Part shown: positions 55,764 to 64,000 of the stretch, piece after piece
Layout of the letters: the number at the start of each line of letters is the position of its first letter
Numbering within the stretch: the first letter of the stretch is position 1
From: Sipunculus nudus
Taxonomy: Eukaryota > Annelida > Sipuncula > Golfingiida > Sipunculidae
Direction: 5' to 3'
Length of the DNA stretch: 64,000 nucleotides
NCBI GenBank assembly: GCA_026874595.1
Contig: CM049311.1
Coordinates: 59,711,953-59,775,952, forward strand
The notes under the pieces: generated by a model
Databases searched by the model: none
Told to the model about the DNA's origin: nothing
The model's input: only the letters and a program-made list of their open reading frames with translations
Position numbers and translations under genes: made by a program

Positions 55764-58700
55764 ATGGAAGTCTCTCGGACTTGTTTGTCGTGTGGAGCGT
55801 CTCTCCCTTCCTGGGATATACACCCCTCTTGTCTAGGCTGTCGCTCCAGTGAGGGCACGTGCCTGGGTGAGGCGGACCCGTGTTTTTAGCTCAGCTGACT
55901 ATAAGTCATCTGAGCTATAGTCGTGGTCCATTGTCCGTCGTCCGTCCGTCTGTCCGTCCGTCCGTCCGTCCGTCCGTAGATGTGACACGTTTTGAAACCG
56001 TAAGACCTAGGAATCCAAAATTCGGCATAATGTTAGATGTCCCCAAGATCTCCTACCTAGCGGAAAACTGGGTCTTTGCAACTTCGTTCCTTTGAGAAAT
56101 TAAGGAAAAACCTCAATTTTTTATTAAAAACCTATTTTCACACTTTAGGACTGCCTAATATCAAAACCACTCATCTGTTTTTCCTCATATTTACCATAAA
56201 TATTCCTCTATATAGTTCCTATGTACATGCCAGAAATTATGTCTGTATTATTTAATTTAAAAAAGTTCTAGGCCCAAACATAATGCATTTTGAAAAAAAT
56301 AAGGAAAGATATTTGATCACTTAACACAAAAAATGTTAAAGCTGTGGACCTTTTTTCCAGTAATATATCTTTAATTAATCAAAATTAAATTGTATACCCA
56401 AAATTAGATGAAAATCTTTTAAATTTTTTAAAATATTAATAAAAATAAAAAATTGGTACCTTAAATTTTGCCCAACTTTGACCATGGCACGTTTTTTTTC
56501 CTGTAAGTACTGTGGATTTAATTTTTACAGCATGTTTTTGTCAGCATTTCAACTGTTAACACCAAAAATTTGAAACCAGTTGATCAAAAACTGTAGATTT
56601 TAATCAAGTTTTCAAGCACCTTGTAACATATTGTTTACATCAAGCTAGTGTTATGCAGTTTGCAAAAGCTCAGCTCCCCAGCTTCAGCTCTAAGTTCCTT
56701 AAATTCAGCATACAGTTAGATGTCTCCAAAATCCCCTACCATGCCAAGAATTTGGTCACTAGGACTTAATACCTTCGAGATATTAATGAAAAACTTCATT
56801 TTTCCATTAAAAACCCATTGTTACACTTCAAGACTGCCTAATATCAAAACCACTGATCTGACTTTAATCATAAACAATATACTTATTTTTCATTCTCTAT
56901 GCACATCCCAGAATGATGTCAGTTTTGCGTAATTGTTTTAAGTTATGGGCCCAAACATAATGCACTTTGTAAAAAATCAAGAAATATATTTACTCCCTTA
57001 ACAAGGGCATTGCTAGAGATTTTTTTGTCAGGGATGTAACATTATTTAATCAAGATTCAATTGAATACCCAAAATTAGTTATTAATTTTTCAAATTTTAT
57101 AAGTTATTAGTATAAATATAAAATTAGTACCTTAAATTTTGCTCAACTGTGACCATGGCACGTTTGTTTCCCGTGAGCACTGTTGATATGATTTTCATAT
57201 CATGCACACATAAGGATTTCAGCTTTTTAGTTTAGAAAGCTGAAAGAAATTGGCCAAAAATTGTAGCTTTTATTAATGTTTTTTATGAGACCCTGTCAGA
57301 CTTTGGCTCTCTCCAGCCCCTCTTGAGTCACCTGTATGTTGACCTTGTTGACCTTTCATCAAATTATGCACGCTTGAGGCGAGGCATACAGGAATCCAGG
57401 CAGCTTATGGCCAGCCACAGTTGATCCAGGTGTCCAACAGAAACCAACAACATAACAATAAACAACAAATTAATAAATTTGTATTGGTTTTTAATAACAA
57501 ATTAAAGAAAAATAGAAAAGGAATTTGTTAGTTTATAATAACAGGAAATTAACTTGCAGTTACTGATGATATAAGAATCTTGTATCGATGGGTAGAATGT
57601 CACATATTCCAAATAACACCATGCAGTCACCTATGGCATTTTTCAGTTCAATTTTAATGATAAAGAAGTAAATCATATTATTCATTACTAATCATTAGGG
57701 ATCATATGAAGGAAATTAATGATAGACAAAGATGCAGTTGATAATATTAATCTAGATTCCTACTGTGTCTAGTGTGTAGATTGATGTGAAATTAGTCCAA
57801 AATGAATTTTTTACAGTTATTTTTAATATAAATAAAAGCCATAAAACCAGGTACTTATGATCATTATTTAAATGTGTGAATTTTGTATATTCTGGATTCT
57901 CAACATCATTGTTTGGTGAAAATTGAATAAATACCAGACATGGTGTGAATACTTTGTAATTTTATTCAAACACGAATATGATTATGTACTCCATTATAAA
58001 ATTTCTTGCAATAAGAATGGGAATTCAGGTAAAAATGAAAGTATATGAATACTCGTGCAAATACTTTCAAAATGTATTCATGAATGCATTCATGAATATA
58101 ATCTTTAATATTATTTTAATAATCATATCAGTTATATTTCATTTTAAAAATCATATGATTCTCTTATTATTTTTAATAAAAATCATATTTGGGACAATAT
58201 TTGTAATTTTTTTAAATAAATAGTTAAACTCTTATATTATATGTTCTGCTTATAAGTTATATGGCCAAGTCAAAATCTGTGTGACAATAGTACTCCAATT
58301 GTTAATAAAATAAATGAAATCAATCCTCTTCCCTGTCTCCAAAGGTACTATCAAAATCATACATAAGCTAAACAACAACAACTCATAATACAGCTTATAT
58401 TTATTACCACACAAAACCAGCATGTGCCTCATTTCTAAATAATATTTTTTTATCATATATAACAGCTGAGTGTCGTGACCCATAGGTCCCTTGTTATTGT
58501 CATACATGGCTGCCCTCTAAATGGGCTCGACTTCATGCATGGTCGACTGCCCTTGATCCCATTGTGCCCTCTCCTGCGCTGTCTTCTGCTCCGGTGGCAG
58601 GGGGCAGGGGGGGCGCCCCTCCATCTGAGTCTAGTCGGGTGGCCTTACGCTCCCAGTCTGCGGATCCACTTCTCGTACTGGGCCCTGTCCCTCCCTCCCT

Positions 58701-60290
58701 CCCTGGGCTCTGTCCTCCAGACCCCTATTGGGGCTCCGGCTAGGGCTCTAACCGCCCCCTCCAGGAAGCGTCCAGCCCCTGCCCCTCCCGGGCCCCCGGA
58801 GAAGGCTCTTGCCGTTTCCCTCATTCACGCTCTCTCCAGTTTTTGTGAATCCTTACGGGCGGATTTCGAACTTGAGTCTCGAGTCGGCACCCCAGGCCGC
58901 CGCTCCGGGGCAGGTGTCTTCGGCCGATCCTCCTTTGTTGTCTCCGCAGTGTCCCATTCAGATGGAGGTGACTTGCTCCCCGCAGGCTCCGGCGCAGGTA
59001 AGTGATCCCCCCCTTCCCAGCCATCTGTCCCTTTGCCCCCTAAAGAACCGCCTCCTTGACCGTCCTTCCGATGGTTCGGTTCCCCTCCCGTCCGCGTCTC
59101 CCGCCCGCCCTGGGGTTCCTGATACGGACCCCGTATGTGTCCCGACCGCTCCGGAGGCCTCGTCCCCTCTTGATTCTCAGTCCGTCTGTTCTCCGCTTGT
59201 GTTTACAGATCAGGCACCTCTGGCTGGTACGGATCAGTGAACTGCTCTCAACACGCAGAGACAGGCATGGCGCACCATGTAGTCTGACCTACTTGATCCG
59301 GTGGGCCGCGCCATGCAGGCATCTTGACCGGACGGGCCGACCTTCCAGCGCCTCAGGCCACCGCCCGCCTCTGCCGCGTCGCCGGGTTCTACCTGAACCC
59401 TTCCATGCTCTCGGCGCCGACTTACGGGCCTCAGGTCTGCATGGAATTTACCCATGAGACGGCTTGGCTACTTGACAGTCATCATGCTGCCATCAGCGGC
59501 GCTATATCCTCATCATCTGGGTCGCCGGTGCCGCTTGGCGAGCGGCGCCCATGGCAGATCGGTACTTTATGGTCAAATAAGGCGTATGGGGCAACCTGCC
59601 TTGAAAGGCTCGTCCCGTCTCTCGCCTTTCCCGCTGTTCCATCGGAACCGATGGGGGCGGAATTGGGTCTTGATCAACCCTTCTCTGACAGTAGGTTGCT
59701 TTATTCTCCGATTCTCAGCTCTCGGATATGGAGGCTCTCGCCCGCCAGGCTGCCGGCGTTGTCAACGACCTTCAGGCCGTTACCAGCCTGTTGTCTATTT
59801 CTCTGGATCCTACCATATTAAATAATATGTGGCAGGCTTCCACTCACACATGTGCCGAGTTACAACACTTGGCCTGGCGGCTGGTGGAGGATTGTATCCT
59901 ACTCCGCCGCGCCGTGTGTCTCCGCACCCTTCGCTCCGTACAGCCTGTGCTGTCACCCGCAGAGCTCTCGGATCTGTATATCTCCTCCTCAGGGGTCATC
60001 TATTTCGCGTGTATGAGGCTGCCCTGGATCGTTCAGCTCTCGGATCTGTATATCTCCTCCTCAGGGGTCATCTATACCGCAAGTATAAGGCTGCCCTGGA
60101 TCGTTCAGATCTTCAGGCCCGCCTCCGGTCGGCGCCCCCTCCGACCTCACAGGCGTCTCGCCCTTACCAATCCTGTACTGCTCCTGTCCGCTCATTGGCT
60201 CCCACCCGCCCGTCTACTCGGACATCCGGGTCTCGCCCGCCCTCCTCCTTTCGTGGAAAATCCCCTCTGAGGGGTCGCAGCCGTAAGTGA
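55764..60290 (+). pseudogene. DIRS R3 gag-like gene, interrupted by A4
   Basis: ATG at 55764: MEVSRTCLSCGASLPSWDIH, then CLGC; the A4 insertion falls in the CFYC motif (CF before 55884, YCHTW after 58495). The rest is Pro/Ser-rich, with frameshifts. The C-terminal part is open at 59728-60270 (LARQAAGVVNDLQAVTSLLS). Within it the SDLYISSSGVIY stretch is duplicated (about 59968 and 60040). Confidence 0.75.
55884..58495 (+). mobile_element. Helentron-like element A4 inserted in the DIRS gag gene
   Basis: Starts in the T tract with the palindrome at 55888-55916 and a (CCGT)n run; ends GTGACCCATAGGTCCCTTG at 58493 before TTATTGTC. The empty site is present in R1 (18882-18902): GACCCGTGTTTTTATTGTC. 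Comparing the two gives an element of about 2.6 kb, placed within the T5 tract, with only about two extra T and no other target duplication. It is an uninterrupted copy of the A family. Confidence 0.8.
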
Positions 60291-60379
60291 CTCTCCAAGC
60301 CCGGTCGGCGGCTGCCTTCAGGCCTGTTATCTGGCCTGGAAGCATATCACATCGCATCAACTAGTTTTAAGCACCATTC

Positions 60380-63300
60380 GTTTCAGTTTCCGAATTTTGT
60401 TTTTCACTCCTCCGCCCCGCACGGTGTTTCCGTTCGTTACTCCCCCGCCCAAGGTTCCATTGAAGATGCCATTCAGTCCCTTCTCCTGAAGGGCGCCATT
60501 ATCCCGGTCAGTCCCAGAACTCCCGGTTTTTATTCCCGCATCTTTCTTGTACCCAAGCCACACGGGCAATGACGCCCGATTATCGATCTGAATGCTTTTA
60601 TTCAACCACCCCGTTTTCGAATGTTCAATATTCCCGCCGTGCTCCGCACCATCCGCCAGGGCGACTGGGTGTTCAAGATTGATTTAACGGACGCGTATTT
60701 CCTTGTACCTATCCACCCTGTGTCTCAGCCGTTCCTTCCGTTTGCTTACAGCGCTTGCATGTTTCAATTCAGAGCCCTCTCGTTTGGGATCAATATTGCA
60801 CCCTGGATCTTTACGATCCTGGTTCATGCTGTGACCACTAACCTCCGGTCCGTCGGGGTATCCGTCCTCCCGTACTTGGATGATTGGCTGGTTCATGCTC
60901 CTTCTCGTGATCTGCTTCTCCACCACCGTGCCCAAGTGCTTTCCCTTCTTTGCGATCTGGGCTTTCTGGTCAATGACCTGAAGTCTCATCTGGTCCCTAC
61001 CAAGACCATTCAGTTTCTGGGCGTGGTCCTGGATTCTCATGCCAGTCGTATAATTCTCCCGCTCGACTTCACGGTCAGTCTGCGACGGCTTATCCGCTCC
61101 CTTCTGACGGCTCGTCGTGTCAGCTCCCATTTGGCGGCTTCCTTGCACGGTTCTCTCAACTGGGCGGCCACGTTCGTCCCTATGGGCCGCCTGGTGCAGT
61201 CGCTCCTGCACTCCGCGCGTCTCCTGGGTTCAGCGTCCAGCGATTCTCCCTGCCCACCAGGCCTGGCGGGACCTCCGCCCGTGGCTCTGGCTGTCTTTTC
61301 TCTTTTGCGGTATCCCGTTCACGCAGACCGTCGCCTTTACGATCTTTACCGACGCGTCTTGGCTGGGCTGGGGTGCCCACCTGGCCGATCTTTGGACACT
61401 GGCCTCTGGTCTCCTTGGGAGCGTCTGCTCCATATCAATATTCTGGAGCTCAGAGCAGTCTGTCGTGTGATTGAATGCTGGTCTCTGCGCTTCCTCGCCA
61501 GTCATGTTCTGGTCATGACGGACAACACTACAGTTCTTGCATATATCAACAGGCAGGGTGGCACTCGGTCACCCTCGCTTCTGCGGGAAACTTATCGCCT
61601 GTTCGTTCTGTGTATCCCTCTCTGTATTACACTTCAGGCTCGTCATGTCCGCGGCGCCATTAACGTCCTCGCCGACGCCCTTTCCCGGGATCGCCTCAGT
61701 ACCCTTACAGCCGTTTCTCTCCCTCCGCCGGTTCTCCTGGGGATCTTCGGCGCTTGGGGGACTCTGGATTTCGACCTGTTTGATTTCCCGAACCCTTCGC
61801 TCCTTGTTCCGTCCAGTCCACGGCTACGTCACCCTGGCTTCCTTCTCCCGGCGAGCCCCCGTCCGCCTGGACCGGCCTGGTTCCCGGCCCCGGCCCTGAT
61901 CCCGCGGTTACTCCTGCGTCTCTCGGCGGCACCTCTCATGGACCTCATCCTGATCATTCCGTTTCATTCAGCGGCTCAGTGGTTTCCTCGGTGCCGTTCA
62001 TTTCTCGTCTGTCCGCCCATTCTCCTGCCGCTGTCGGTCGATCTTCCACTCCTTCCTCGCGCTGTTTGGTCGTACCCTCTGAGCGCTTTCTTACTGTCGT
62101 CGGATCGCTCAAAGATCAGGGGTTTTCAACACCGGTTGTGGCTCTTGCAGCGGCTCCCAGTCGACGATTTTCCGACCGTGTGTATGACTCCTGCTGGCTC
62201 ATCTTCTCTCGATGGGCCAGGGAGCGTCATATAGATCTGCTGGTTCTGCCGGTCCAGTTGCTCCTTGATTTCCTGCTACATTTATTACAGGATAAACGTT
62301 TATCCTTCCCCACTATTCGCAGCTATCAGGCGGCTCTTCTTTCTGTGCTTTGCCCCCTCCGTCAGGATTCGGTTCTCCGTCATCCCGTCGTTTCAGATTT
62401 TCTCCAGGGGGTCAGCGCTCGTTCGTCCCGCCCGCAGTACGTGGTTTCTCTTGGCGCCTTGACGTGGTCCTTCGACACCTCCGCGGCGCTCCTTATGAGC
62501 CGCTCTGCTCCACGCACCTGCTCCATCTGTCGCGTAAGATGGCCTTCCTCCTAGCGCTTGCCACTGCTGGCCGTCGAGCTGAGCTTCATGCTCTCATGGC
62601 TGATCCTAAATTTTCTCAAATTGCGGGTGACGGTTCGTCAGCGGACTTCCACTTTCCTCCGGACTTTTATCATAAATCGCAGTCTTACGATGACCCCGCA
62701 ATTTCGTGGCATGTTCCCAATGGCCGGTACCGGTTCGGCGCCACGAATTGCCCCGTCCAGGCCTTAAGGTACTATCTTAAGGCTACCAAATCACTCCCGG
62801 GGGGGGGGGGGGGGGGGGAGGGCCGTAAGAAACTTTTTATTTCTTCCAAATTGGGTGCTTTGCCCCCTCCGTCAGGATTCGGTTCTCCGTCATCCCGTCG
62901 TTTCAGATTTTCTCCAGGGGGTCAGCGCTCGTTCGTCCCGCCCGCAGTACGTGGTTTCTTCTTGGCGCCTTGACGTGGTCCTTCGACACCTCCGCGGCGC
63001 TCCTTATGAGCCGCTCTGCTCCACGCACCTGCTCCATCTGTCGCGTAAGATGGCCTTCCTCCTAGCGCTTGCCACTGCTGGCCGTCGAGCTGAGCTTCAT
63101 GCTCTCATGGCTGATCCTAAATTTTCTCAAATTGCGGGTGACGGTTCGTCAGCGGACTTCCACTTTCCTCCGGACTTTTATCATAAATCGCAGTCTTACG
63201 ATGACCCCGCAATTTCGTGGCATGTTCCCAATGGCCGGTACCGGTTCGGCGCCACGAATTGCCCCGTCCAGGCCTTAAGGTACTATCTTAAGGCTACCAA

Positions 63301-63700
63301 ATCACTCCCGGGGGGGGGGGGGGGGGGGGGAGGGCCGTAAGAAACTTTTTATTTCTTCCAAATTGGGTGCAACCGATAAAGAAATAAGTCCTATTACTAT
63401 TAGTAACTGGATAAAGGCTGCTATCATCACCGCCCATGACTCTTTTATGTCCGACTGACTTCCAGTCCTTCTATGTCACGGCTCATGAGGTCAGGGCTAT
63501 AGCGTCCTCCTTTGCTCACCTTTTGGGCGTGTCTCCTGCCGCGCTGGTCAAAATGGGTATCTGGAAGTCCCCTTCCACGTTTACTCAATTTTACCTCAAG
63601 GACGTCTGCCTGCAGGACTCTGGCCTATATGCCATGGGTCCCGTGGTTGCCGCCAGCACTATCGTTAACGTCACCAGCACAGCTTCCTCGACGTCTCCTC
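60380..63700 (+). pseudogene. DIRS R3 reverse transcriptase - RNase H - tyrosine recombinase
   Basis: RIFLVPKPHGQ then an in-frame TGA (60570), FKIDLTDAYFLVPIHP (about 60675), FRALSFGINIAPW, an intact YLDDWLVHA (about 60875), RNase H VMTDNTTVLAYINRQGGT (about 61515), then the recombinase: SDRVYDSCWLIFSRWARERH (about 62175), ALATAGRRAELHAL (about 62555), HEVRAIAS (about 63485) and TFTQFYL with the likely nucleophile Tyr (about 63585). A 510-bp duplication, a one-base poly-G length change and a frameshift near 63440 separate the first Arg from the HxxR-Tyr part. Confidence 0.86.
62351..63371 (+). repeat. 510-bp tandem duplication inside R3 recombinase
   Basis: 62351-62860 and 62861-63371 are nearly identical; the second copy has one extra T in GGTTTCTTCTTGGC and 21 rather than 20 G in the poly-G run. 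The junction falls at GGGTGC/TGTGCTTTGCC-type microhomology. Confidence 0.92.
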
Positions 63701-63825
63701 TTGTTTGGCCCGCTACCTGCCTGCAGCCGTCGTCTTCTGCTGTGGTTTCTACTACTTGCTGACCGCATTCTCTTCATCCTCGTGGTTCCAGTTCAGTATC
63801 TCCCTTGCTATGGTTTATCTGTTTC

Positions 63826-63873
63826 TTCTCATTAATACAGAAAACGCTCACATCGATGTTTATGTAATAAAAC
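63826..63873. repeat. Inverted terminal repeat of DIRS family
   Basis: 48 bp, the exact reverse complement of the R1 5' end (18476-18523), and 44 of 48 matches to R3's own 5' end (55468-55515). Confidence 0.9.
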
Positions 63874-64000
63874 CCCCCATTCCCGACCCCATGAATGGTG
63901 GTTTTGTTAGTAAACGGATGTGAGCTTTTCTGTATTACAGTCATCTCTCCCTCCCCCGATACTTCCTACTTCGCCCTTGAATAAGTGTCTCTACCAAAAC
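63874..64000. other. Terminal DIRS-type segments in inverted arrangement, cut by window end
   Basis: CCCCCCATTCCCGACCCC to ACGGATGTGAGC is the reverse complement of the segment that ends R1 (23043-23095) and R2 (34211-34250). The last 20 bases, GTGTCTCTACCAAAAC, are the reverse complement of GTTTTGGTAGAGACAC found near the R1 and R3 5' ends (18632, 55624). A second element end or the outer part of a long inverted repeat begins here. Confidence 0.6.

Larger units (their letters stand above)
55468..63873 (+). mobile_element. DIRS-type retrotransposon R3, split by element A4
   Basis: 5' end GTTTTATTACGTAAACATTG; inverted 3' end CATCGATGTTTATGTAATAA followed by AAAC at 63851-63873. Gag starts at 55764, is interrupted at 55884-58495 by A4 and continues to about 60290. 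RT, RNase H and recombinase follow to about 63700. Without A4 it is about 5.8 kb, including a 510-bp internal tandem duplication. After the 3' repeat come inverted terminal-type segments to the window end. Stops and frameshifts make it inactive. Confidence 0.88.

Noticed and set aside
60684-61211. Long antisense ORFs in the GC-rich DIRS copies
   Set aside because: They lie opposite the RT and RNase H coding frame; GC-rich coding sequence commonly leaves the reverse strand open.

Overview
The window is animal nuclear DNA, most likely from a marine bivalve or another mollusc. This is inferred from the divergence of the host gene and from the repeat types: pearl/Helentron-like elements with (CCGT)n runs, DIRS-type retrotransposons and many small TIR elements. 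One host gene is recognisable. Twenty-two coding exons on the + strand, from 305 to 55157, encode about 1,200 residues of the DNA-damage checkpoint kinase ATM, running from the C-terminal half of the HEAT-repeat solenoid into the FAT domain. Every exon is bounded by AG/GT, and all 21 splice phases agree, so the reading frame is intact. The 5' exons, and the kinase and FATC exons, lie outside the window.

Exons make up under 6% of the window. The introns are dominated by transposable elements, many inserted inside one another. 0.3-8.6 kb: exons 1-8, a GGTCAAGGTCAC-type repeat array, a Helentron-like element (3.6-4.27 kb) and a TTAA-flanked TIR element carrying a second Helentron-like element (5.5-6.4 kb). 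8.6-24.8 kb: one giant intron holding a multi-level nest of Helentron-like elements (11.2-18.15 kb), a decayed DIRS retrotransposon (18.5-23.1 kb) and an unidentified antisense ORF. 24.8-31.4 kb: exons 9-13 and a 2-kb TIR element with TA target site. 31.5-36.5 kb: a short DIRS derivative with long inverted terminal repeats, inserted in a TIR element, then a dispersed repeat array. 37-46.7 kb: exons 14-21 with small DNA transposons. 47.1-52 kb: an antisense Ty3/gypsy LTR retrotransposon with matching 174-bp LTRs and a CCTAT target duplication. 52.3-54.6 kb: a Helentron-like repeat element. 55-64 kb: exon 22, then a third DIRS copy split by a 2.6-kb Helentron-like element.

The most unusual observation is that three ATM splice junctions lie inside local tandem repeats whose units copy the junction itself: the acceptor of exon 9 (about 41-bp units), the acceptor of exon 20 (eleven 33-bp units ending exactly at the splice site) and the donor of exon 22 (about 51/103-bp units, several carrying GTAAGT). 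Several elements can also be compared with an uninterrupted copy of their target elsewhere in the window. These comparisons fix their boundaries and show insertion within T tracts without an obvious target duplication, next to a 3' hairpin and a CT(A/T)G end. No RNA genes, CRISPR arrays or prokaryotic features were seen.
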